This document shows positions 12,470 to 26,070 of a stretch of DNA of 64,000 bases, one piece after another. Within the stretch, counting starts at the first letter, position 1, and every line of letters begins with the position of its first letter. Origin of the DNA: Xylocopa sonorina (lineage: Eukaryota > Arthropoda > Insecta > Hymenoptera > Apidae); NCBI RefSeq assembly GCF_050948175.1, contig NC_135195.1:9638001-9702000 (forward strand), given 5' to 3'. The notes beneath the pieces were generated by a model. That model did no database searches, was not told where the DNA came from, and saw only the letters and a list, made by a program, of their open reading frames with translations. The translations under genes were made by a program, and so were the position numbers.

Positions 12470-14681
12470 CCTGGAACGTTACCGTCCATGATTAAATTTC
12501 CGTTTACCGTCCCTCCATTACCCTTAACAGAATTTATTTCTAATTCCGACGTATCCAATCAGTCCCTTCCACTCTTACATCCAGACATAAACACTATTAG
12601 CATTCGGATCGCAATATCGCACCACCCTTCGCATAGAAATTACCGATAACCCGCTAATCGATAACCGGCGGCATATGTAAACCAGCAACGAGAATGGGAA
12701 AACCGCGGATAAAACGTAATTGTTCCTGGTACGCGTTGTACCAACACCGGGATGCCCTTCCTGCGGAAGAAACGCGGCGAGAGAAAAAGAGACCGCTGAG
12801 AGGAGCTCGCGGATAAAGAGAGAAGTAAAACGGAAAAAAAGTAAGACAGAGGCTCGCGTCTCACCCTCCGCCCCTTTACCCTCGAACGACTGCGGTTTTC
12901 GGGTGCGGATCCGCAAAATAGGACGGAGCCACCCCCTTTTCGAGAGGGCACTCGTAGAGAGAGACGGATCTCGAGCCAGAAGTATCGAGTGGGACGAAGA
13001 TGGCCGGACAGCGAAGGTGGATGAACCGCAGCAGAGGTCGGTGAATGGAGAACCGAAGGGAGGGGTGGAAACATGGACGGCCAGAAAGAGATACACGGCG
13101 CGCGGAACGGAGACGGTGACTGGTGGCAGGGTAGCTGGTAACGGAAAAAAGGGACGCGATCGTCCTGGGACGATGGAGTCGCGGAACGGACAATGCGGAA
13201 GTTTTCCGCGATTATTTCAATGGGCAGCGCGACGAAACGACAGAACGTAAATAAAAAGCCGGAATCTCGAACAATGCCGATCTACCCCTCTCGGTCTCAG
13301 CGCCACCCAAGGCTGGCGACTGTGTGTAAACAGGTTGAGGGGCTGGGACGGATAGACGGGGGAGATTCCGGCAGACGGCAACGCGCACCACCCCCGTGGT
13401 ATATGTATCCCCAGTCGCGAAGTCTGATTAGGGGCGGACTGGTTGATCGGGAACTTATATAATTCTCCGGAACGCGATTTGCATAACCGTTCATGCGCAG
13501 TTGTTGCAGCGTAATAATTTCGTCGTTGGCACGATGAATTTACTGTACGCCTTTGCGCATTTCCATAATCGAAATAATTACTAGTAATATCGTTAATACC
13601 AGCTACGTGGCAGCGAAATTTTCAACTACCCCGATATCGAATCCTCTCGAGCGCCATCCATCGCAAAGCGAAGCAAGGAACGTATCGTCGCAAAAGAAAC
13701 GCCGCAGCGTGTCAAGTACCTCCTGTGGTCCACGACCTTCGCAAAACAGCCCCAACCTCCACCGCGCCCCATGTGCTCGTCCCTCCTCGCAACGGAGCCG
13801 CGACGTTCGATCGCGACCCCGTTCGATCCTCGTTCGAGCCATTTTTACCTTCCGTTCTTTCTCTTCCGCCGATCAGCCTGGCGATCCGCTCGATATTTCC
13901 ATCGGGGCGAGCGTAGACGCCGGTCTCGTTCCTCCAGCACGCACGTTCGACCCGGCGTGGCGCAGGGTTGCGTGCACCAGCCACCCTCCGGCAGACTTGG
14001 ACTAGGCGGGGGTGCAGCAGCCTGGGAACAGGACGCGGAGGAGGTGGATGAACCGGGCGGCAGTCTGCAGAGTTGCGGCGCACACCAGCAACGCGCCGAC
14101 ACAGGCTCCCAGCCACGCCGAGAGCACCGACACCGCGGCGCAGCGCCGGGACGCCACTCTCGCGTTCGCCTGGCCACGTAGAAGGTCTACCAGACCGCGC
14201 TTGCGAGCCGTTCCGCGGCAAATCGCGTAGAATTACGGTCGTAGCCACCGATTTTGCTGTAACCAACAGCATTCGTCAGTAACTGATCTATACGAGCTCG
14301 ATCTTACTATTCGGTTTTTATTTCTCAAATCCTGCCGATGAAATGCATGGTCCTGACTACGTGGATAATAGATATACCTCGCTATATTGTCATTCTGATG
14401 CTCCCTAATGTTTTCTATTGCTTTGATCGAATCTATATGAAAAAAGCCATCACCGTTCGATCCTTAGGTACACGCGATGGACAGACGCGCGGAATACGCG
14501 ATGCGAGCACATGGACGCACATAAAGTGTGGATGGAATGGCAGGCAGACGTAGATTGTAGCGGTGATACCGCGAGCGAGTACGAGGGGGTGATAGCACGG
14601 AACCGGCGTGGCCGCGCGACGAGAGGGATGAGAGCACGGGGAGTAGGATGCGGAGGTCGTGGGCACGAGGTAGAACGGGGC

Positions 14682-14684
<3 letters not shown>
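12470..14684. other. No gene recognised; purine-rich and CpG-rich islands
   Basis: At 12.75-13.4 kb the plus strand is purine-rich and CpG-rich; at 13.65-14.23 kb a GC-rich island is open in most frames on both strands. One minus-strand frame in that island (14002-14232, 77 codons) encodes a hydrophobic segment (WLGACVGALLVCAATLQ) ending in TAG. Because two other minus-strand frames are open in parallel, this is weak evidence for an exon. The island could be a promoter or first exon. Confidence 0.45.

Positions 14685-14726
<42 letters not shown>
14685..14726. repeat. (GA)n microsatellite
   Basis: About twenty uninterrupted GA units within a wider purine-rich plus-strand stretch that extends to about 15.16 kb. 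Confidence 0.95.
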
Positions 14727-14727
<1 letters not shown>

Positions 14728-14774
14728 GCGGAAGATACGAGGGAGGGCGTGAGAGACTGGCTGGATTTCCTGGG

Positions 14775-14794
14775 TTCGTCGTCATGACGACGAA
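14775..14794. repeat. Perfect 20-bp palindrome
   Basis: TTCGTCGTCA is followed directly by its reverse complement TGACGACGAA, and the flanking GG and CC extend it if one base is bulged. The centre TGACGTCA-like words resemble bZIP sites only loosely, since the actual core is GTCATGAC. Function unknown. Confidence 0.75.
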
Positions 14795-15241
14795 ACCTCC
14801 GCTCTGCCAGACCAGACAGAGATTCGCGTTCACCGACGTCAGCGGGCACACGAATGCAGAATCAAATGGGGTGGGAGGGAGCGAGATGAAAAGGGTGAGA
14901 GTGTGAGGTGTGGAAGGTGGAAGCAGGACGACGAGGTGCACAGAATGGAAAAGAAAGAGTAGCTGAGCGGAGAGTGGAGTGGAGAACGAGAGAGGCTCTG
15001 GGCCGGGCAGAGGGTGCAAGGGAGACGTTGCTATTGGAATAGGGATGACGCGCGAATGGAACAGAGAAAGAAGATGAAAAACGATGGAGAGCGACGGGAA
15101 TGGGAAATGCAGGATGAAAGAGAGAGAGAGGGGGGGATGTGCTGGATGCTGGTACGACAGATAGGGGTGGGAGACTCTCCTTCATCCCTTCTGTACCTCC
15201 ACAACCGACCCTCCTAGGTCGTCCTGCAACCCCCGCTGTCT

Positions 15242-15373
15242 GGCAGGTCGTTTGTTGCACCGAATCCGCTGGGCCAGTGGTTCTCCGTGGTTGAAACGCG
15301 GCAGCCACCGCGGCGGGTGCTTTAACCCTGCCGACCGGCAAGTTTGTTGCACCCCCGCCAGTGGTTCCCAGTG
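15242..15373 (+). repeat. Diverged direct repeat, two copies about 92 bp apart
   Basis: Copy A (15242-15288) and copy B (15337-15373) share GGCAG/AG, TTTGTTGCACC, CCGC, and CCAGTGGTTC, with short deletions in copy B. A partial third match (TGCAACCCCCGC) lies just upstream near 15224. It could be a decayed tandem duplication or part of a transposon family. Confidence 0.6.
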
Positions 15374-15374
15374 T

Positions 15375-18300
15375 TCGCGGTCTCGCAATCAGTTGGAACG
15401 ATTGAGGCCAATGAATATTCTAGATTTGAGGTTGATAAAAGTCAAAGATGCGGGTACTGACACGCAGATTGCACATCTAAAGTATAAATAAAGGTATAAA
15501 TGAATGGTAACGTTTGGATTTAATAAATAAGGAAAAAAGTTAAGGACGTACATCCATGAAACATTTACCAGATATGATATTATTTATTAATATAATATAT
15601 TTCGTAAATTTGCGTTAAAAGAAATAAAATTTACTTTATCGCCGAGCAACTACGCCCCGTCCAAAACGTTCTTAAAACATTCGAGAAGCCTGACTCGAAG
15701 GCATAAACATAAACGGTCGTCGATCCATGGTATAGCATTCCCTACATATACATATATAAATGGGAGCGCATATGTACGTATATTTATATTCATCTTATTC
15801 TCCTACATATCATTAAACATGATCAAACCCTGATAGATTAGGATTAACTTTATTACATTGTTACTCTCGCATATGCACGCCCCTTGCATTTTACATAAAA
15901 GCGCGTCGCTAAGATCCGCATGTTCCACGCACGCCCACGTAGACGTATACGCACACAGTTACGTTACTGAAATAACAACTTTTTTAACGACGGCGACCAG
16001 CCGTCTCGCGGAACGTTTTTGCTCGACGAACCGTCAGAGGAACGATCGCACACGCGCGCGACGAGCAACGCGTCCGGGCGTCGACAGGCGCGGCGCCAGC
16101 TCGAGTCCCTTCGAACGACAATGAAAACCTCGAATTAACGTTTAATAAAAGAACGTCGCGTGACGGAAAAGAACGGGATGAAAAAAGTATCGCGCAATTA
16201 CGTTCGTTAGAATCGTCGCCAATTCGAAGCTGTGGGGTGTCTCCGTTCGATTTAGAAATAATTCACGAGACGGTTCTCTGGGAAGTTCTCGCATCGATCC
16301 GAGCAGGCAGAACCGTGCGCTCGTTTCGAAGGGATACGTTCGATGATTTCTTTTGACGGTGGCCACTGTCAAAGGTGATCAAAGCTGATTAAAGAATCAG
16401 GCCTGCCGCGTAACGAGCCTCGAGTGCTCTTCCTCCTGCCCGGAAGTGATCGATAGAGGAGCGCGCTGCTCGTCGGAACTGACCTGCCTCCACCGCCCGC
16501 GCGGGATCCGCGCGACGCGCCTTGTCTGCACAGGCCTGCCAACAGAAGGATTTGCGGCGGAAATTTTCTGAATTCGTTCGATCCAATTTTCGTCTTCGCG
16601 ACGGCGATTTCCATTGAACTTTTAATACCGTAAACGGAAGATGATTATCGTTGCAACTTTTGCGAAACAGATTATGACGCTGAGTGATTATAGAACATCT
16701 TTGTAGAAATTATATAACTTGCGTCCGTGAGATAACAGGGAAGACGTACAAAGGAACGAGTATAAAAGACTACCAATGATGGTTTTATAGTATTACATCA
16801 GGAAAAATATATAGACACTTTGTTAAATGTATTAAATGCTCGATTAGAATGTCGCTAGAAGACTCGATACTGTCTTGCATTTACATTCCCTTACAAAAGT
16901 TACGTTCGTCTCACTTATACGCTTCAGAATTCTAAAATACAATCTTTTCGACTTTTCGAAACGTATAAACTACATTTTCCATCATTCTCTAGTACCTTAA
17001 TATTTATTCGATAAGTACACCTACGTAAAACGAGAGAGTAGAATAATATTATCTACGTTTCCAAAGCGACAGAAGAACTGACTTATGATTAGAACCAGAT
17101 TAAAAATACACGTTCAGGTCCGTCTTGAACGCAGACTTCCGCTGCTCGAGGATCGTATAGGGGTGAACACCCCATCCAGCGTCCTCTTCCAGAGAGACTC
17201 TCCGAAGGGATCGTCGCCCTTGGTATATACATCTTTCGTCGAGATGCCTAGTACAATGGTGATAATATTGCAAAAATAGATTTCTCGTGTGTAGTCTCGT
17301 GATGTGAATATCCGGCTGAAAACTAGATGCATCTTCATCTCCTTAACGCGTGTTCACCACTTCGAGCAGCGTTCGATGTCGAAGTTTCATTTTCGTCGAC
17401 GTATCTTAACTTTTAACGAAACGAAAAATCGCGTTCGATCGTTTCAGACATGCACGCGACCTCACAGACGGTTTTCCAAAAATAAAGAAACGAACGAAAG
17501 CATCGCGGATGGTGAATATCGATAGTGTGGAGAACGGTAAATAAAAATTGATCGGCTCAAGACGTATATAAATACGATTTAAAGTGTGCGTTCGTCAAAA
17601 GCGAGCTCTCTCCGCCCGCCTTCCGATCGAACCCACAAAATGGTGGAACGTTTATTCGAGCTCTCCCCACTGCGGCGCGCATACGAGGCGTGTTTCGTGC
17701 ACACGGCACGTAACAAGATCGCGTCGTAGGGGTGCATTCAATTCGACGATCATGTTACCGCAGACTCAACGCCATTGAATAGAAAATGTCTGCGCATAGT
17801 TCAGAATGGCGAGCATAGCACGCAGAAAAGTTAGCATTTTCTTCTGCCATTCGTTGCGTCGCTGAAGAGAAAATATATTCCACTCTTATTTCGACAGCTT
17901 TGTCGATTCTCCAGTAATGCACTTATGAAAGTTCAATACGCGAAAACTAAAATGAAAGCGACGCGAGAAAAAGAATATATTCCATTCATCGAATGAAACG
18001 TTACAACGTCGACAAGGCGATTTCAATATTCCTTCTTGAAAGCACGGATCAGTTGCGTTGCTTCAACCGCAGCAAATAAAATATACAACCACTGTTCGAG
18101 TAAAGTGACAACGACTGTTTGATCTTGCTTTGTCAGACGTAACCCGAATCACATTCATCTTTGCGAAATGGAATTTTGTTTGGAGAAAACGCGGTGAAAA
18201 TGAGCCGACCAATTTTCCTCAAGACAGAACATACACTTCGGTTCGCTTTGGTTGTGCAATATGATTCAAAAGCAAAAGTTGATGGTAGCAAAGCGAACAG

Positions 18301-21300
18301 ACGTTTATATTCAGCACCAAAAGGGTTAAAATCGGTCGAAGTCGACGTCTCAGCGTCGACTGTTCCCGACCTGCTCAACCTGCGTGCATGCGCTCGTTGC
18401 ACCAGTCGGCAGGTGCAGCCTGTTTAATGTCGCGTACAAGTGCAACCGCACCTGGAGGTCTACGCCGCCTGTCATATTGGTTCAAAGGTCACGGCACGCG
18501 CCACTGCCTCGGATGTCGATATTATTATTGCATCAAGCCTCGTTGCAGATGCACTTACGCGCGTCGCTTGCCTTCGCGGCACGGGACCGCGTGCATGTCG
18601 TCGACTGATCGAGTCGAGTCGCCAAACACGAACAGATTCGCGTTGGAAATTCTTTTTCGAACATTCATGTCACGCACGAACACATTCTTATATGTGTTAT
18701 CATTATTTCTTTTTTAGTTTTCTTCACGTTTGCTTTGTTCGCTCTCACTTTCACATTTTCATGCTTTCGTTCTTTTTTCGTTTGGTTCTGTTTATGAATA
18801 TATGCTCATATGTATATATAAGAATATGTGTTCTATAATAATTATGTTATATCCGTTATATCCATGTATATCCATATATGACCGTTAATTACGGACTGTA
18901 TGCTTTATCTCGACGTCCTAAAAATCCGTATCTGAAGACAGAAAAATAATCGCGTTGGAAATGCGAATGTATCGTCGACATGATACAAAGTACCGCGCGA
19001 TTTTCAGTGAACGTTCTTGCTTGACGGATTTCCTATGAAACAGTTACGATTATTCTCTCCTAGAATTCTCGTTCATTTGATTCTCATGGGGTTCGTTAAA
19101 CGCGCGAGCGAACGTCTTGTTGCACGTACGGGTTCCATTAGAACCGCGTCTCGTTCCTAGTGCTACCTTTTGTAATTAAAATTGCAATTGTTGAAAAACC
19201 TACTCTCTGGGAGATTAAAAAGCGATTGAACAATCTAAACGTTTGTAATATTGTAATTAAAATAGTCGTTGATCGAGTAATCACGAGCAGCAGCTAACTA
19301 CAGAATGCGAATCGGGAGGTTCGCTCGCGCGATCCGCGTTTCAACGATAATCGCTATTTTGTAACGCCATTCTCGTCTTAAAAAATTCAGAGTGCTGCGT
19401 ATTTGGCATCGATTAGCGACTACGATTTCCGCGAGTATTCGTTTGCATGTTATCCTCTACAACCCCTCACCCTGCCCGCTTCATTTCCTTCGAAACACTC
19501 GATTTTCATTGCCGTCGATTCCTTATTTAATTACCTTTATTTCGTTACGTACGTTATTGGTTCCCACCTCTCTCGCCATTACTTCCTCCCTTTTACACGT
19601 AGGTACCGTGCGCTCTCGAGGCGTGTACCGCAGGTGTGCTTCGCTTCCTTCTCTGAAACAGGCGAGGTGAGACAGGAAGAGGGTGAGTTCGACGTAATCG
19701 CGAGAGAATGCTCTCGTCCAGGCAGCACTCGCTAATTAGTGAACGGCGATAAGCGAAGCTCGGATGCGGGAAAGTACTCTGCGCGTCATTGCTTGCACCC
19801 ATTCCAGCTCTTCTCATAGCATCGATTTTTATGCTAGGTTTTTTTCGAACAGAAAGAGATTTGATTCGTCACGAAAGGGTAGACGAGGAAGATCAAGTTT
19901 TATTTAAACACTTGGGTCGATCGGTGGTTCGAGAGGAAATTAATTAATTTTATTGCTACGCGGTCGAGACTCTAACGAGACGATTCGTAAGGTAATTGCT
20001 TTTTTATTTCGAATACGTGAGACTGAGAAATTAATTACTAGCCAGATCTACGTGTTCCAATCCGAGTTTCAATTTTTCTCGCCATTCTACGCGTTTCATC
20101 CCCTATGATGCGTCTGTCCTGTTTATATGCTCCACAACTTTGCGCGTCCGAAAATCCTACAGAACTGCACATTTTATTAAATGTTCTCTCAATTTTATAT
20201 GCTCCTCCGGCTTTCATCGCGACGCAGTTTGCCGAACAATTGACCTCGAGGAAATTAAATCGAGTTCCAAACGAATGAGCCGCATCGGTTCCCCTTTCTC
20301 ATTTTCGTAAAAAAAAAGAGAGGAGAAAAATCGTATTTTCATGGATCTTTGGACATCCGTCGATTTGTTCCAAACTAAAACCTGCGATTCTTTCGAACGG
20401 CGCAGACATTATTCGATTAAAAACAAAAACGCAACACGAGCAAAGTGAATAAAAGGACGGCGCAGCGATTCACGGATGATTAAAGCTGATGACAATACGC
20501 GATCGGAACTTTTATGCTCCGCTATCTATGTGTGGATAAAAATTGTTAAAAATAATATGTTTTATAAAACAAAGATACGCGGATGCGCGATTTCGAATCC
20601 ACGCAGCGTTATTGAAGCGAAATCACGGCGGAAGTTCGACGTCTACAAAATGTACCCCTATAATAGTGGATGAATTAGAAAGCTGACTACTTACGGTAAC
20701 AAAATTGATATGGATTTTTAATTTTTCATTAGCGCAGTCCCTATGCAAGCAGGATTCTCGAACGCGCATCAACCGATGCTACAGGGTGCTTTGGCGCCCT
20801 TTGAAAAGCGATAACCTCTCGTTAACGATAATGAACGTCGTGTTAATAGATGTGAGGCGAACGAACGGGTAAACGAAGAGTTGGTAGCCGAAGAAATCGA
20901 GCTGGCACAGAGCCTTTTAGAAATCAGACCCTACACCCATCGGTCGCCCATTCGAATTTCTCTCCCTTTCTTTCTTCCTCCTTTTATTCCGCCCCGTCCC
21001 TTTCTTTCCTTTCAGACTCAGGAACTGACGATTCAAAATATATATATACATACGCGTGTAGGTAGGTATAGTATATTTATCACGTGTACCGCACATATGT
21101 ATTAATAAAAGGGGACGAACGAATCGGGGTGGTAGGCGACTACAGACCCTTTGAAAGTGTGGTTCTCAACCGCGTTCCAGGAATTTCATTCGCGGACACC
21201 TTCTTAGTTTCCCTTCGACGAGCCTGAACGATTCCAGCCACGTTTATCATCCCCAGGACCGGTCATGAGAATGCTTTGTCGCGTTTCGGGTCTCGGATAA

Positions 21301-21395
21301 TGAAATTGGGAGGATGTTTGCTCGGATTCTTTCGATGTTGCCCCTCGCTCGCCTCGTAGTCAGCTATCGATCGCCATTATACGCCATTATGCAGC
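15375..21395. other. No gene recognised; mixed sequence with short AT-rich parts
   Basis: Ordinary mixed sequence. AT-rich parts occur at 15.5-15.85 and 18.78-18.9 kb, the latter with about three copies of a 9-10 bp unit GTTATATCC (18846-18877). A 14-base match to the core of the insect miR-12 sequence near 16.79 kb lacks the rest of the mature sequence and any hairpin partner. No exon, tRNA or transposase fragment was seen. Confidence 0.55.
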
Positions 21396-21443
21396 TTAGA
21401 TTAGGTCAGGTTAGGTCCTCGGATTAGGTTAGGTTAAGTTAGC
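21396..21443 (+). repeat. Interstitial TTAGG telomere-like repeat
   Basis: Units read TTAGA, TTAGG, TCAGG, TTAGG, then an 8-base interruption, then TTAGG, TTAGG, TTAAG, TTAGC. TTAGG is the ancestral arthropod telomere repeat, retained in many Hymenoptera. The block is short and diverged, so it is an internal relic and not a chromosome end. Confidence 0.8.
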
Positions 21444-24400
21444 AATTCTCTTGGAAATATCTATTTCGCGCAATCGGAACCACTTTTCAAGTACGATCGA
21501 ATGGCTGAGTGGAGAAAAGGGTGGCGAGTTTTTCAAGGACGGAACAATGAAATTGTATGATAAAAGTAAAAAAATTGTTGTAACTAATCACGAACCACCC
21601 CTTAGATAGACAGCCCCTTTTATCCGTTTCCCTTCAATTAAGAATGCCGCCGCGCTACTAGTTTTCACTCCGACCTCGAGGAAAATGTTTCCTTCAATCG
21701 TTATCCTTTCTTTCCTGCTCGAAATTACACGTAGCTAGAACGCGAGAGTCAGACCGTGTCGGAGGGAAGAATTTCCACTGTTCGTTTCCTCGAGATACAG
21801 CAATAGAGGGGGAGATTCATGCGTCTGGCTGGTCGCGACAGGGGTTGCTCGAGGGGTTGGCTACGAGGAATGGTCGTCCGGCAGGATTCTCGAGCGATTT
21901 ATGCTGATACACGGGAGACGAGCGAGGCGGCCCAGGGTAGATAGGAAATCAACGATGATCGGGTGAAATCGTTTCGAACGATACTGCGAATGAACTGTTT
22001 ATGGCTCTAGTCTGGCCCTGGAAAAATGGAGAACCTATCGGTAAATGAAATAATGGGAAACTTATTAGTAGATCGTAACATATGAAATGTCTGTTCAATC
22101 AGCTGCTGGCTTTCTTTCGCTGAATTTTTATGCGACGAGCAAGAAGGGTGGTTCAACTGCCATACTCGTTCAATTCGTTACTTACTGATTATCGTTTCTT
22201 CCGACATATGGATAATTACATATAATAATAATAACATTTTTCTAGACCAAGTAGTTGGAAAATATGCTCACCGATTTAACGAAACACAGAACTTCGATAC
22301 TTGATAAAATGGTGCACATCTTGATTGAAAAATATCTGTTAATTAGAAATAAAAGTATATTTATTTCAACCGCACAGGAAACGTACATTTCATATATTGT
22401 GACCTAATATAATTTCATCTATTGTAGTGTAAAATGATGAAACGCGACGATGACAGTAAAATAATTTGCGCATGTGGGACAAAGTATTGAGATGCGAGAG
22501 AATTAGGTGCAGAAGGGGGTTGAAACGCCGCGCGCCATACAGGGTCTCACGCTTAATTCGTAAAAATATCCAAGATTCTTAATTTCTAATGAACGAGACG
22601 CGGGACTCCCTTAATTGGAACGTATTCGATCAACCTGTCCGCGAAAGCTAATTTACCCGCGCCAAGCGTTTTGCTTTTCCACGATTTTCCTTGTTTTGTT
22701 TTCATCTTTCTCTTTTCTTTTTTTTTTTTGCATTGTCGTTTTGCACCCAATCCCCTCGGTCCCGACGTCATTGTTCTCTCGCTGGTCGGGAACCTGGCTG
22801 GAAAATCGACGAACGAACGAACGAACGAACGAGCGAACGATTCTTTTCGCGATCCCAGGTTTCGAGTGGAACCGTTCGATTTTTGGAGCAGGGCTGTAAT
22901 GCCTCGCGAAATGAACGGGATCCACGTTAGTCCACACACCACATCCACAGCTTCGTTAAATACAATACGATTTCTTCCATAATAAAGTTGAACAGTTAGG
23001 AATACGCTATAGTCTACGGAATGTGTACCAATCGTTACATTTTACGTTCTCGTACGAATTATACGTATTACGTTATGAATATATATTATGCAACCACAGA
23101 GATTTATATATAAGTTATATTCTTTAAATATATATATATATACGTACGTTTTTACGTATAAATCGCTGTCACATAAATTATTCTGAATTATTCTCGTTTT
23201 ACGATATATACCATCTGTTCATAAATATATATATTATATGTATATTTATTTTTCGTTTCATATGTATATATATAGATATATATATACTTTTTTATAATCA
23301 TATATATATATATGTAAACTCGTATAGTTTCGTTTAATATGTCATAATTATTTAAATCTTGGCTCTTTGTTTAGACAAGTACGTATTTGTTATATTAATA
23401 TCTCTCTACGCGTAAAGTAGAATACTATAATATATAGCTTCGAACCACTTATGCACGCGTTACACACGTTTAAAGTATGCGGTGATTTCTTTTCGTTTCA
23501 TTTCGCTTCCCTTTCTCCCGCCTTTCATCCCCCTCGTAACTCTCTATTTATCTCACCCTTCCCCTTCGTCATTAAGATTTCTCGAGAAAAGCAAGAGCGT
23601 CCGCGAATCGCGTTCGAGCGAAAATGAAGACAAATACGATCAACCGAGGAGAAAACGAAGAAGATCGATAAAAGATAGAATCGTGCATGTTTTTTTTAGC
23701 TCCTTCGAACGCTACGATTACTTCTGACGACATCTAATGACTTTCCACGATGACTTCATGATTACGTCACCGCGTTAACGCTCAGACTAAAACGCTGACT
23801 TGCAATTATCAAATACGCGGGCATTTAATTGCTCGGGCGACTGTACGGTTAATCGGTCACATTTTGCATCGCACGCTGCGCGTACACTCGTACGAATCCT
23901 GGATTATCGTACCAAGCAACCAAACAGTCGCGTATGAATCGAAGATCGCGAGTCAGCAGCCAAGTTAAGCCACGGTTGTGACACGCGTGGCGCGTTTCGG
24001 GTCGCCTCAGAATTGCATTACGAAAATCAGTCCTGATCCTTTTCGCCCCTCGTTTCTCTCATTTCTTAAATCGTTTTAGCGGAAACGGACGATCAGTCTT
24101 CGTTGATCACAGAGAGTTTTGATATGGTCGTCCACGAAGTTCTCATGCGAAAAGAAAAATTGTCTGAACGCGTTTTACAACACCGTCCGTGTCGCGTATT
24201 GTCGTATCGATGCCTCATCGTCGACTGTTTGCCTCCGTTATCATATGGCCAGGCCACGCTTCGACTCGAGGCGTAATTTCTCGATGCGATCAGCTGATTG
24301 CATACGGATCAACGCACACACCGGCCGCAACCTCGATGCTCTCGCGCGATTATCATTACGCGATTCCAGCTCTGCGCTTGAATTTCCAACATTTCTTGCT

Positions 24401-26070
24401 TCGATATTTTCTAAACGTTCGATCGTATCGCGAACATTGTCCAATATCGAAGCACGCTCGCCTCGTGTAATAGAACGTTACAAACATGGCTGTGTCGTTA
24501 CAAGCGTGGCTGCGAACTTAAAACAGTTCGCATGGAAAAGTACTTTATCGAAGATATCAGTCAACCCTCTCTTCGATCACTTGTCCCTTTGAATTGAAAT
24601 CGCTTTCGTTATACAGATCGATACATATCCGTTGGGATGGGAAGAATATAATAAAAGAGAGGAATCGTACTATCGATCGCGTGGAGTCAGACGCGTTGCG
24701 TATCAATGGCGGATCGCAGCGCAGCGAAGAATGCTCGGTTGGCGGATTTTCAACGTTTTAACAGTTTCAACCGCACTGGAACGAATAGAAGCGCAAATGA
24801 CTGTCGAACGAACGTCGAACTGTTTACGAACAAACTTCGAAGAGACGTGAGAGACTGGCGCCGGAAGCGCATATACTGAGAGAAACAGATTGCGCCGGTC
24901 AGACGTGGCGAACGAAATGAAAGATTACACCGTATTGTAGAAGATAATATATATTTTCTTTCAATATATTATTTTATATATATATATATCCTACATACAT
25001 AAAGCAATATATAAATATATAATCGATATACGACACAATCATTCAAATTAACACATATACGTTATTACAGGCAGGATATGCAATTTTATGCAACTTTTTA
25101 CGAAGTACCTATGACGACTCGTTTCAATATTCTTTTCATTTTTTTTTAAGTGTATGTGTGTATATGTGTACCGTGTATATGTGTGTACGTGTATATTTTC
25201 TCTTGTTTCTCTTCCTCTCTCTCCCTCTGTTCTTTTCTTGTCTCCTTCTTTTTCTTTTTTGTTTAAACTCTCTTTACGAGAAAGTTGATCACTAAGAAAT
25301 TTTACAAAATATCCCGATGCTACGCTCTCGGCTTACTCGTTAAATATACATCATATAATTACGTAAATCACGTTCACACCTCTAATGTACGTTCGCACAT
25401 GCACGCATTCTATCTACCTTTCGATCTCCCCCTCATTTTCTTTCTTTCCGATCTAACTTTTACTCCCTTGATCTCTTTCTCGCCTCCTTTCACCCTCTTT
25501 CTCTATCTCTGCGTTTAATTTCAATTATATTATACATATAATATTCCATATTTCTTTTTTTTTAATCGTCATTTTTCTCCTCGTTTTTTTTTGTTTCTTT
25601 TTTTATATTTTCTCTTATCCCTCGTCATTACTTTCCCGACAAATTATAAAAATATTACGGCGATCGTATAATAATAATCTGTTCCAGTCTATAATCGCGT
25701 AACGCGTGTGCAATCAGATCTTTTTTTTCGACGAAAACAGGAAGCTTGAGACAAACGCAATCATCGATGAGCATGTACACGCAGACGTGACAGATATATA
25801 TATATATATATATTCACGTGTACATGTAGACGCTCGAAGAGAGGAGCAATTTAGTTCGTTGACGACGATGCTGTTCACGGTTCTCTCCTCTGTTATCGTT
25901 GCCCGCGGCGGCTAGCACTTCCATTTTTCCGTAGCCTCTCACGCGGCTGCTCGCGTCCGCCTCCCTGCCGCAATCCACTTCTCTCAAGTATCCATACAGC
26001 GGCATTTAGAACGTCCCCGAACGAGGCTGCTGCCCTCGAACCTATTTTAGGTATTTCACCAAGACGTACC
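21444..26070. other. No gene recognised; AT-rich and pyrimidine-rich blocks
   Basis: After mixed sequence to 22.6 kb comes a CGAA repeat, then a TA-rich block at 22.98-23.46 kb and another at 24.94-25.06 kb. The plus strand is strongly pyrimidine-rich at 25.14-25.64 kb, and a TA repeat lies at 25794-25814. A 157-codon plus-strand frame at 24119-24592 starts with TTG, shows no domain and is probably chance. Confidence 0.55.
22807..22840. repeat. (CGAA)n tetranucleotide repeat
   Basis: Five exact CGAA units followed by degenerate copies (CGAG, CGAA). Short frames here read NERTNERT on one strand, a hallmark of repeat translation and not of a gene. Confidence 0.9.

Noticed and set aside
12720..13250. 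176-codon plus-strand frame
   Set aside because: Purine-rich sequence gives Lys/Arg/Glu-rich translation; the minus strand is open as well, and no family is recognisable.
14450..15019. 189-codon minus-strand frame with a Ser-Leu run
   Set aside because: The run is the translated GA/CT microsatellite at 14685-14726.
16785..16805. 14-base match to the core of insect miR-12 (AGTATTACATCAGG)
   Set aside because: The first two and last several bases of the mature sequence do not match, and no complementary arm lies nearby to form a precursor hairpin.
24119..24592. 157-codon plus-strand frame with natural-looking composition
   Set aside because: It begins with TTG, the first ATG comes late, and there are no domains or splice signals.
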